This document shows positions 26,888 to 34,909 of a stretch of DNA of 45,721 bases, piece after piece. The position numbers and the translations under genes were made by a program. How positions within the stretch are numbered: the first letter of the stretch is position 1; each line of letters begins with the position of its first letter. Origin of the DNA: an uncultured Lachnospiraceae bacterium. Lineage in GTDB: Bacteria > Bacillota > Clostridia > Lachnospirales > Lachnospiraceae. The stretch is from contig CAJTYJ010000028.1 in NCBI GenBank assembly GCA_910583895.1, positions 1 to 45,721 on the forward strand. Direction: 5' to 3'. The notes under the pieces are model-generated. The model searched no databases. It was given only the letters and a program-made list of their open reading frames with translations, and was not told the origin of the DNA.

Positions 26888-27550
26888 TCAGAATCTTAAA
26901 TCCCGTATATTTTTCAATGTTTCTCCATATGGTTTTTCTTTCCCAAACAGTAAAGTAGTCCCCAGTACAAACCCCCGAACCCCTTTGGGGGCAAATTCCA
27001 GAATCTTATCGGCGCTGCAGGCCCCGTCCCAGTAAACTTCAAAATCCATATCTTCTTTCAGGGCCAGAAGCTTGATGATCTTTTTTCCCACGTAAGGCAG
27101 ATACATCTGCCCGGCATTTCCCGGATTCACGGACATGACCAGCACTTTCTTTACGATCCGCAGCATCTCCATCACCGTCTCCACAGACGTCCCCGGGTTC
27201 ACGGCGATCCCCGGCACCATCCCCGCACGGATGATGCTCTGCAAGGTGGTGGACGGATGATACTCCGCCTCCGGGTGGATATAGACTGTGTCTCCCTGAC
27301 GCAGACAGTCGAGAAACAACGGAATCCGGTTGTTGGGATGCTCGATCATCAGGTGCACATCCAGCGGCTTTTTCGCCGCGCCTGCTATGTACCTCATATC
27401 ATTTAAAGACATGGCAAAATTGGGGACAAAGCGCCCGTCCATAATGTCAATATGAAACGAATCGATGCCTCCTTCCTCCAGTTCCTTTACCTCCCTCATA
27501 AGATGTCCGTAGTTGGCGCACATCATGGAGGCAGTCAGTTCAAACTGCAT
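26888..27550 (-). CDS. Ribulose-phosphate 3-epimerase family protein
   Basis: 220 residues, a TIM barrel interconverting ribulose-5-phosphate and xylulose-5-phosphate. Active-site positions are kept: His33 and Asp35 in FHIDIMDG, His66 in DVHLM, the phosphate loop VNPGNAGQMY (141-150) and Asp175 in YWDGACS. The last two motifs differ from housekeeping Rpe (usually VNPGFGGQ and DGGI), so this is a specialised paralogue. In this locus it likely sets which pentulose phosphate reaches the TarJ-like reductase. Ribosome site AGGAGG. G+C is high (68 % in a sampled 60-bp line), in contrast to the A+T-rich gene beginning 17 bp away. Confidence 0.85.
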   Translation of the reverse strand: MQFELTASMMCANYGHLMREVKELEEGGIDSFHIDIMDGRFVPNFAMSLNDMRYIAGAAKKPLDVHLMIEHPNNRIPLFLDCLRQGDTVYIHPEAEYHPSTTLQSIIRAGMVPGIAVNPGTSVETVMEMLRIVKKVLVMSVNPGNAGQMYLPYVGKKIIKLLALKEDMDFEVYWDGACSADKILEFAPKGVRGFVLGTTLLFGKEKPYGETLKNIRDLRF

Positions 27551-27566
27551 GGTAAAACCTCCTGCT

Positions 27567-28937
27567 TTATTTCCTTTCCCTTTCTGCCAGAATTCCTTTC
27601 ATCAGCCATTCGTAATGTATATTGACAAAAAACTCTTGTAGATACGGATATGCCTCTATATACCTATAATCTTCCTGATTTTCCACACAATTCAAATATT
27701 TGTCAAACCAGACAGCCGGCCTAATATCCTTTGTGATATTTTTCACATGATTACAGGGCCTAAATATGACTCCATTTTTAACAGGATCCGTCGAACATTC
27801 CACATGATTCTCATAATACCGCTTTAATTGGGTTTTTATCGTTTCCTCCTGATTCACAGCTGGAAGCAGCAAAATTATCCTTTCCAAATGGTCAAGTTCA
27901 TCCAGCCTCCGGCATAAGGCTCCCGTTGCTTCCAAAAGCTGATCGCTGCATTCATCTGATAATTCCACATAAACTACTTTTTGATCTTTTACAATCGCTT
28001 TCACCCTGTCTTCTTTTTCATCCATGGAATAAAGTTTATCTGGCGTAATCATGCCATACTGTTTATGTACAAAATCATCCAGTGCAAACATTCTGCTGTT
28101 ATTGGAAGAATGGAACCCTTTCCGTTCACTGCCAAAAAAGTACTGAAAACAGTCCTCTAATATATTTCTGCACAAATGAGAAAGACGTTCTTCTGATTCG
28201 TATTTAGCAAAAAACTTCAGCCGATTTCTTATTCCATAATAACCTGGTGCTGTATTGTTGCATGGTTTTTTCTTCCCCTTGTGATATGCTACTGCAGACG
28301 CCAATGATATCACTTTGTATCCGGCCAGTTTTATTTGATATGTAAACTCCAGATCGTCCCAATACAGGAAATTTTCTTCGGGGAAAAGATCCGTCTTGCT
28401 CAAACAGGACACCCTGGCAATCAGCGCACAGCTGGCAACACAATCACTCTCAATGATCTCTTCCGTTCCTTGATCCAGTTCAAACCAGTAGTCATGAATC
28501 AAATTATAATGTTCGAAATCCAGATGCACACCGAATTCCTGCATATATTCCGGGTGATCCATCATCATAATTTTTGTGCCGATGCAGCCAACCTCTTCAT
28601 GTTCCTCCATATATTGCGTCAGCGCCAAAATACAGCCTGGTGCAAGTGTCACATCATTATCCAGCAGTATCACATAAGTATAGCCTCTTTCCACTGCATC
28701 CTTTAATGCTCTGTTAAATCCTCCGGCTCCGCCCAGATTAACGACATTTTCCAAAACCGTTACCTGGGTCCCATATGCTTTCCTGATACATTCTGCAGAG
28801 CCGTCTGTAGAAGCATTGTCCACCAGAAACAAATGAAAATCATTCTCTTGTTTTATCTGTTCTAAAACAGATTGAATACATTTTATTGCATATTCTTTAC
28901 CGTTGAAATTACATACATAACATCCTGTTGTGAACAT
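27567..28937 (-). CDS. GT2 family glycosyltransferase (galactofuranosyl/rhamnosyl type)
   Basis: 456 residues. GT-A fold near the N-terminus: LVDNASTDGS (38-47), NLGGAGGFNRAL (67-78), and the metal-binding DND (93-95) in LLDNDV. YWDDLEFTYQIKLAGYKV matches the acceptor side of the galactofuranosyl/rhamnosyl transferase group. The last 170 residues are not recognised. A+T-rich (33 % G+C in a sampled line). Cytoplasmic, adding a sugar to a lipid- or protein-linked acceptor. Confidence 0.87.
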   Translation of the reverse strand: MFTTGCYVCNFNGKEYAIKCIQSVLEQIKQENDFHLFLVDNASTDGSAECIRKAYGTQVTVLENVVNLGGAGGFNRALKDAVERGYTYVILLDNDVTLAPGCILALTQYMEEHEEVGCIGTKIMMMDHPEYMQEFGVHLDFEHYNLIHDYWFELDQGTEEIIESDCVASCALIARVSCLSKTDLFPEENFLYWDDLEFTYQIKLAGYKVISLASAVAYHKGKKKPCNNTAPGYYGIRNRLKFFAKYESEERLSHLCRNILEDCFQYFFGSERKGFHSSNNSRMFALDDFVHKQYGMITPDKLYSMDEKEDRVKAIVKDQKVVYVELSDECSDQLLEATGALCRRLDELDHLERIILLLPAVNQEETIKTQLKRYYENHVECSTDPVKNGVIFRPCNHVKNITKDIRPAVWFDKYLNCVENQEDYRYIEAYPYLQEFFVNIHYEWLMKGILAERERK

Positions 28938-28972
28938 ACTCGCTCTCCATTTCTATATAAATTCACAGAATT

Positions 28973-30220
28973 TTATTCCGCATTCCATTGCGCAGTCATA
29001 AGGTAAAGAAATTCATCCCGAATCATCTCGTAGTTCCTATACCCATGTTTTCTTAAAATCTGTTCCATTTCCTGCTGAAAATTTTCTCCTGCTGCCACAA
29101 GGACCAGACTGTCTTTGTGTTTTTTCAGATCCTTTAAGGCTTTGACTTTAATTCCTCTAAGTTCTGATTTGTTATTTTTTTGTTCTGTTACAACAATTGT
29201 AGAAACTTTTTCAAGACAGTTTCTCTCTTCTAAAAATTCCAAAAATAATTGCCCATATCTGCCCGCTCCATACAAAATAACCTCATCATACGCCTTTATT
29301 TTTCTGATTATTTTACAATCATACTGATTTACGTACAGCAGCAGACCGCGCAGAGGTCTTATGATGTAATTTGTGTCCTCTTTTATTTTTCTGATCACAT
29401 TATTTAGTTGCTGCAGTTTCTCTATGATACGCAGATCATCCAGTAATATATTTTCAAGAATAATCCCCATATATTCGTATTCCAACCGGCGTACAGTCCG
29501 ATATAGCAATGGTTTCAAATTATGCTTTTGGGCAAAAAGTACATTATCCATCAGGCCTGATAACAGATCCAGTGTCCTTTCCTCATTAAAACGTTTTCCT
29601 GCAACAGGTCTTCGATAATAGTACAGACAGATATCTGCCACAGCAATATGTTCTGCCTCATATAAAGCTCTGACTAAAAAGGGGGGATCCTCAAAACGCA
29701 AATACGCCGGAAAATAAATCTCCTTTTTAATCAGCATTTCTCTTAAAAAAAGATAACAGCAAAAATGATAATCTGCCTGTTGCTCAGCATAATGAATTAT
29801 TTTTTCTTCTTCAACGTTCTCTTCAAAATCTTCCAGTCTCTCAACAAGACCATTTACGCACCACTGCAAACTGGCTCCTGCAGCAGCCTTCTTTGCTTCA
29901 CACACCTTCCACAACTGTTCCAGACCATTTTGATCCCAGTAAAAGTCATCCGCATCTAAAAAAGCAATATATTTTCCTTCTGCCCTTTTCATCCCTGTGT
30001 TTCTTGCAATTCCAGGACCCTGATTTTTCTGTTGGCACAAAATAATTCTCTCGTCTGTCCGCATAAGTTCTCTGAGAACCTGTACCGACTGATCGGTCGA
30101 TCCATCGTCCACACAAATAACTTCTAAGTCTTTCAACGTTTGTCTTAAAACGCTTCTTACGCATTGCTCTATATACTGTTCACAATTGTATATAGGAATT
30201 ATGACTGATATTTTCACCAT
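28973..30220 (-). CDS. GT2 glycosyltransferase with C-terminal GAG module
   Basis: 415 residues from ATG 30220 (ribosome site GAGGGCGG); an upstream in-frame start would overlap the gene before it. Residues 1-210 are a standard GT-A GT2 domain: VIIPIYNCEQYIEQC, VDDGSTD (38-44) and the metal-binding DADD (89-92). A helical stretch follows, then a C-terminal Rossmann-like module from about 305 (EVILYGAGRYGQLFLEFL). Such modules are common behind GT2 domains in Clostridia; their ligand is not known. Confidence 0.87.
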   Translation of the reverse strand: MVKISVIIPIYNCEQYIEQCVRSVLRQTLKDLEVICVDDGSTDQSVQVLRELMRTDERIILCQQKNQGPGIARNTGMKRAEGKYIAFLDADDFYWDQNGLEQLWKVCEAKKAAAGASLQWCVNGLVERLEDFEENVEEEKIIHYAEQQADYHFCCYLFLREMLIKKEIYFPAYLRFEDPPFLVRALYEAEHIAVADICLYYYRRPVAGKRFNEERTLDLLSGLMDNVLFAQKHNLKPLLYRTVRRLEYEYMGIILENILLDDLRIIEKLQQLNNVIRKIKEDTNYIIRPLRGLLLYVNQYDCKIIRKIKAYDEVILYGAGRYGQLFLEFLEERNCLEKVSTIVVTEQKNNKSELRGIKVKALKDLKKHKDSLVLVAAGENFQQEMEQILRKHGYRNYEMIRDEFLYLMTAQWNAE

Positions 30221-30236
30221 GTTGATCACACCGCCC

Positions 30237-31310
30237 TCAAACAACAAACCCATTTTCAGATAGCATTTGTATCTGTTTTAGATAACCATAGCCATATCGA
30301 GTATCAGGTTCCAGATAATTTCCCTCCCCCCATTCATTCCATGCATTCAGAAATAAATATTCATTTCCTTCCTTTTGACTGGCCCTTATTGCTTTTTTTA
30401 AGTACTTGCCGAACAATCTGGGATGAGAACCCTGCATAATGACTGCCCGTGCTCCGCGTCTGGGCGAATCATCAAAATCGACAAAAACCGTACGGAACTG
30501 GTTCCTTCTATGGGGAATAGCGAGCATTTTTTCGTTCACCTTTTTATAGTTGACAGTACTGACAGCAAAACGATTCCAAAACAGATTTCCTTTATGCCTG
30601 CACTTTAGCAACGTTGGCATATGCGTCGCCTCTGAACGCGTTTTGTTGGGTTCGAAATCCACAGAAGCATCTACCCAGCAGCTTTTATCAGCATGATCCC
30701 GCCAGGTATCCATGGAAACAATAAACAGCCCCGGAAAACCATCCTCTTTCGCATAATGCTTCCAGCAGCGGATCATATCATTGAAGTGCGGAATATTCCG
30801 CAGACGATAGATCAAAAGCACCGGACATCCTTTTTCCTTGATATATCGGTCATCCATAAAAAATTTCCGAAAATACTCATAATGTGACTTCCATTCCTCC
30901 TCTCCACCATAATTTTGCGGAATCAATATTTCCTTTTCCCCGCCGGCACCATGCCAAGTCTTCGTCCACGGTTCATTCGCCCAGGAAAAACAATAATGAA
31001 AATCGATTTCTCTATGTTCTAGCAGTTTTTCTGCTGGCTTTTCCAATACCATCCTGCCTCCAAACCAGTAATGATACATGCAAAAGCCATAAATGCCGGC
31101 CTTTTTTGCAAGATCAGCCTGCCACTCCATCACCCCGTCGTCCAACAGACAATAATAATTTTCATTTAACGGGCGTCTCGGCTGACGATGTCCAAGAAAC
31201 AGCGGAGAAGCCTTCTTTACATTCACCCACTCCGTAAAGCCTTCTCCCCATGCACGATTATTTTCTGGTATCTCGTGAAATTGCGGCAAATAAAAAGTGA
31301 TCAGTTTCAT
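30237..31310 (-). CDS. WbsX-type glycan protein (GH99-like)
   Basis: 357 residues. The start at ATG 31310 is one base after the upstream stop, with GGAGTG as ribosome site. Glycosyltransferase WbsX family: ITFYLPQFHEIPENN at the start, WGEGFTEWVNV, FCMYHYWFGG, the CFSWANEPWTKTW block, and FLNAWNEWGEGNYLEPD near the end. The family is structurally related to GH99 and occurs in O-antigen and capsule loci; whether it transfers or trims sugars is unsettled. Confidence 0.9.
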   Translation of the reverse strand: MKLITFYLPQFHEIPENNRAWGEGFTEWVNVKKASPLFLGHRQPRRPLNENYYCLLDDGVMEWQADLAKKAGIYGFCMYHYWFGGRMVLEKPAEKLLEHREIDFHYCFSWANEPWTKTWHGAGGEKEILIPQNYGGEEEWKSHYEYFRKFFMDDRYIKEKGCPVLLIYRLRNIPHFNDMIRCWKHYAKEDGFPGLFIVSMDTWRDHADKSCWVDASVDFEPNKTRSEATHMPTLLKCRHKGNLFWNRFAVSTVNYKKVNEKMLAIPHRRNQFRTVFVDFDDSPRRGARAVIMQGSHPRLFGKYLKKAIRASQKEGNEYLFLNAWNEWGEGNYLEPDTRYGYGYLKQIQMLSENGFVV

Positions 31311-31311
31311 C

Positions 31312-31800
31312 TTACACACTCCATATGACTTCCTCTAAAGAGATGATAGGACAGTCTGTTTTTTTCTCTAATACAGATTTGATGGCTTCAAAAGAAAAAT
31401 ATGGGGTAACAATAATAGCGTCTGCTTTTGGCAGCTCATCTCCCGGAAAATATACGTTGTCTATTCTCGCGATGGAACAGCTTACATCCCGGTCTATTCC
31501 ATAGTCTACACAGACAGAACTGCCTGAAAGCTCCTCTGAAAGCCGATTCGCCAGCTCTGCCATTCCGTATATAGCAATACGGCGATACCCTTTCTCCTCA
31601 AAGTAAGAAGTTATACTTTTCCCTTCATTTTTCAGCTCAAGCCAGTGATTCAACAACTGAAAATGATCTGATAATATGCAAATCCGATCCTGCTGATTTT
31701 TTAATTTATTTGCCCTCTTCTGCAGCATTGTCATAAGCCCTGTACTTACGATCATAAAGCTTCCTGCTGCCAGGCCATAAATGATTGTTCTTCTTTTCAT
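31312..31800 (-). CDS. Membrane-anchored stand-alone GAG-module protein
   Basis: 162 residues. An N-terminal membrane helix (about 5-25), a short helical linker, then a Rossmann-like module from about residue 74 (IAIYGMAELANRLSEEL) ending at PIISLEEVIW. The second glycine of the GxGxxG-like loop is replaced (YGMAEL). It is the same kind of module fused to the enzymes on either side, here alone and tethered to the membrane. Function unknown; a scaffold or regulatory role is a guess. Confidence 0.7.
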   Translation of the reverse strand: MKRRTIIYGLAAGSFMIVSTGLMTMLQKRANKLKNQQDRICILSDHFQLLNHWLELKNEGKSITSYFEEKGYRRIAIYGMAELANRLSEELSGSSVCVDYGIDRDVSCSIARIDNVYFPGDELPKADAIIVTPYFSFEAIKSVLEKKTDCPIISLEEVIWSV

Positions 31801-31815
31801 ACACTTTTTACCAGC

Positions 31816-33771
31816 TTACATACAAAAATAATGTTCTATTTTACATTTCTTAAGCAGCGGAATGACCTTCTCCTGATATTTCTCATCCAGACAAAGTACA
31901 ATCCCGCAATCCCTGATCCCTGATACCTCCGACAGATATTTCACTGGTTTTTCATTCAAACTGTCCGGTTTAGGCTGGCCATCCGACACGACATATGCTT
32001 CTATACCCGGTATAAAGCTTCCATATCGTGCCGCCATTTCTCCTGCTCCATAAACCAGGATTTTGGAGTACTTTCCGCAATAAGCACTTAATGCACTTAG
32101 TCGTATTTCCTCTTCCATCTCAGAAAATGTCTGAAAATCACCACATTGCTTCCTGACCTGCCGTCCAAGCCGCTGCAAATAGTACTGCATATTTACCTCA
32201 TTCATGGACGCATAATCTGCGCTTTCTACAATTCCAGAATAGTAACCTGCATCCTGCGCCAGATAAGTCCACAAATAAGGCAGCACCTCATCATCTTCCT
32301 TTTCTAGTCTGAACAGCGTTTTCAGAATATTGCCACGAATCCAAAAATGATCTGTCACACAAAACGGAGCTTTGTTTTTTGCTATCCGACAATTCAAAGA
32401 TCGTTTATGTATCGTTTGCCGAACCATCTCATAGTTTTCTTCCCATCCCTTTTCGTCTGAAACAAAATATTTTTCAAAAATGGGGGAAGGAGATGTCAGG
32501 AAACCAAGCCTTTTTTCTCTTCGAAAGCAGTCTAAAATTCCGGAAACATGGGCCTCATTTTTGATCAGATTTTCCCACAGATTGTAAAAATAAGACTTTC
32601 CGATACAGCTCGGCCTTTTGTCCGAAGTCAGATCTGCATCCTGCAGCACACATACGTAATCATAGTCTCCAAGTTCAGCAAGCACCGGAATCCTTTCATC
32701 GCTTTTGACGGTTCTGCAATGAAATCCATGCTGACGATATTTTATCAGGCATTCCCTTCTTTCTGAAAATATGCAGACAGAGCCTTTGAAACCTGACAGC
32801 TGCACATATTCTGATATTTCATCCGCTGAGTTTTCATATGAGACAAAAACTGCAAGCAGTATACGTTCTGCGATTTTTGAAAATTTCTGTTCAGACCGGT
32901 CTTGTTTGGAGGACAGAATATACTGCAGATGAAAGCTTCTTTGCAAATCTGTCATATGAAAAGTGCGAATGAGATTTTGCCATATAAGATCCACTTCATA
33001 GTTCGTTTCCTTGTCAATATAATCCAACGCCAAACGCAGATTTTCCTGAGTCTGCCAATGCAGTGTATTAAGCGGAATATGCTGTCTTTTAAGAAATGGA
33101 AAATGCCTTTTTTGAATCATCTCAAAAGAAAGAAATACATATTGGGAATAATTATTTTCACAATTCGCCGAATCATTGACTTGAGTGTCCGCCAAGACAC
33201 CATACCGATATCCCAGACTGGCAAAATAGTTTGTGAAGCGCAGTTCATATTTCTGAACGGCCTCTACCAGAGTAGTGTAATATGGCATATTCTCCCAATA
33301 TAATTGAAATTCTTTACTGTGCAGCATACGAGGACCAATTGCCAGAAAAAAAGACTGAATATGTTCCGGAACATACCCAAGATGATCGTTCACAGTCTCT
33401 CCATGTTTCGACAAGCCCCAAAAATCCAGTCCTCTGTTTTCCATCTCTGAAAAAATCGTCCGCATCGGCACAAAAGGGCCAAAAAAGGAATCATTTACCA
33501 AGACCAGTTCTTCATATTGCAAAACCTGATCCCAGCCTATAAAACTGCACAATGCATCTTTAAATCCCCCTGCATCAATCCCTTTGTTTTCTCTGCAAAA
33601 AATATCATCCGCGTATTCTGTAAGAATTTCTCTGCCGGCAGCAATCTCCGTCTCATTACAGACTACTGCCACATGACTCGCACAGGTCTTTAGTTCCTTT
33701 AACATATAACCAATATAAGAATCTATTTTTTTCTGCTCATCATAAGTCAGATAAACACACAATCTTTTCAT
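31816..33771 (-). CDS. RgpF-like rhamnan synthesis protein with GAG module
   Basis: 651 residues. The first 260 residues match the rhamnan synthesis F family: ENKGIDAGGFKDAL, VLVNDSFFGPF, and DFWGLSKHGE. The second half (about 310-560) repeats the family's distal glycosyltransferase-like region (YDYVCVLQDAD, KAPFCVTDHFWIR). The last 90 residues form a Rossmann-like module starting ILVYGAGEMAARYG. RgpF adds side groups or elongates rhamnose polymers in streptococci. No dTDP-rhamnose genes are in the window. Confidence 0.87.
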   Translation of the reverse strand: MKRLCVYLTYDEQKKIDSYIGYMLKELKTCASHVAVVCNETEIAAGREILTEYADDIFCRENKGIDAGGFKDALCSFIGWDQVLQYEELVLVNDSFFGPFVPMRTIFSEMENRGLDFWGLSKHGETVNDHLGYVPEHIQSFFLAIGPRMLHSKEFQLYWENMPYYTTLVEAVQKYELRFTNYFASLGYRYGVLADTQVNDSANCENNYSQYVFLSFEMIQKRHFPFLKRQHIPLNTLHWQTQENLRLALDYIDKETNYEVDLIWQNLIRTFHMTDLQRSFHLQYILSSKQDRSEQKFSKIAERILLAVFVSYENSADEISEYVQLSGFKGSVCIFSERRECLIKYRQHGFHCRTVKSDERIPVLAELGDYDYVCVLQDADLTSDKRPSCIGKSYFYNLWENLIKNEAHVSGILDCFRREKRLGFLTSPSPIFEKYFVSDEKGWEENYEMVRQTIHKRSLNCRIAKNKAPFCVTDHFWIRGNILKTLFRLEKEDDEVLPYLWTYLAQDAGYYSGIVESADYASMNEVNMQYYLQRLGRQVRKQCGDFQTFSEMEEEIRLSALSAYCGKYSKILVYGAGEMAARYGSFIPGIEAYVVSDGQPKPDSLNEKPVKYLSEVSGIRDCGIVLCLDEKYQEKVIPLLKKCKIEHYFCM

Positions 33772-33805
33772 GGCATGATGAAACCGCCTTTCTCCTCTAT
33801 AAATA

Positions 33806-34909
33806 TCAATACAGATCCCTCATAGCAGAAAACACAATTTGATAATTCTTTCTGTTGTGTATAAAATAAATCGAGGTCAGGATCTCTCCACAATATCCCC
33901 ATGTCCTCGGCCTGACCTGCGCTTTTCCCCCTCTGTGGATTCTTTCGCATTCTTGCAACACCCGGAACATCCAGTTATAATATTTCGCATAAATTTCACT
34001 CCTGGCCAAGACAATATTCCCTGCAAAAAATATTTTCTTTGAAAAAAACAGTTCCGCGGAAGCGACATATTCGGGTGATACACGGCTAATCGCATCCAAA
34101 ACTAAATCTGTGTATAAAAAGCAGACCGACCGCATTTCATATTTCCATACATGAGGAATCGGCAGAACTACATCCACCTTCTCCTTCACTATAATCTCCA
34201 ACTGTCCGTCTGACAAAGACAGTCCCCGGCTATAATGGTATAACCCGATATAATCATGCACAAAATCGTTTTTGGAAATCCAATATCCGGCAGTTAATTC
34301 ACAATACCAGGGATTTAAATCCGATATATTCTCTCCACTGTCATCTGTAAGATCACAGACGCGAACATCTGTGCATTTGGCTCCCGCCTGTATGTAAGTA
34401 ATATAGTCTGACTGATACTGCTGTCGGCTTTTGTGCAGATTTTTGTCTGACGTGACTGCATAGATACACAGGTTGACCAAATCACTATTTGCCCGACAGG
34501 ACATTTCTAATATTGGGGAAGATACCTTCATTGATCCTAAAACAGATTGTCTATATGTCTGCAGTTCTCTCGTTATGGCTGATGTATTTTGTAAAATACT
34601 GGGAACCATATTTTTAAATCCTGCCTGCTGCAATACTTTCCTCATTTCATCATTATCTTCGTACTTCTGAGATATCACAACCAACGCATTTTGTTTTAGC
34701 TCCCCGTCTATCTCCTGAAAAGTCTTTACCAGCTTTTGTTTCAGACAAAGAGGATTGTCCCACCTTTCACTTACAAGAAAACATTCTGGATCCACATTCA
34801 TTTGTTTAAGCCATGTATAGGTAAGTAAAGCGCCTGCCCCAGCACCAAAGATCAACACATGTTCGTGCTGATTCAGTTTTTGAAACCATTCTGTTTGTTT
34901 AATTTTCAT
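33806..34909 (-). CDS. GAG module plus DUF4422 glycosyltransferase
   Basis: 367 residues. N-terminal Rossmann-like module at about 15-110 (VLIFGAGAGALLTYTWL), then a DUF4422 region: PWYCELTAGYWISKN, YIGLYHYSRGL (the usual CHYRR reads YHYSR) and VDVVLPIPHVW. Its ATG overlaps the end of the upstream gene by 11 bp, so translation is coupled. Paralogue of the protein at 25756-26841 but much diverged; the active-site arginine pattern differs. Confidence 0.78.
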   Translation of the reverse strand: MKIKQTEWFQKLNQHEHVLIFGAGAGALLTYTWLKQMNVDPECFLVSERWDNPLCLKQKLVKTFQEIDGELKQNALVVISQKYEDNDEMRKVLQQAGFKNMVPSILQNTSAITRELQTYRQSVLGSMKVSSPILEMSCRANSDLVNLCIYAVTSDKNLHKSRQQYQSDYITYIQAGAKCTDVRVCDLTDDSGENISDLNPWYCELTAGYWISKNDFVHDYIGLYHYSRGLSLSDGQLEIIVKEKVDVVLPIPHVWKYEMRSVCFLYTDLVLDAISRVSPEYVASAELFFSKKIFFAGNIVLARSEIYAKYYNWMFRVLQECERIHRGGKAQVRPRTWGYCGEILTSIYFIHNRKNYQIVFSAMRDLY

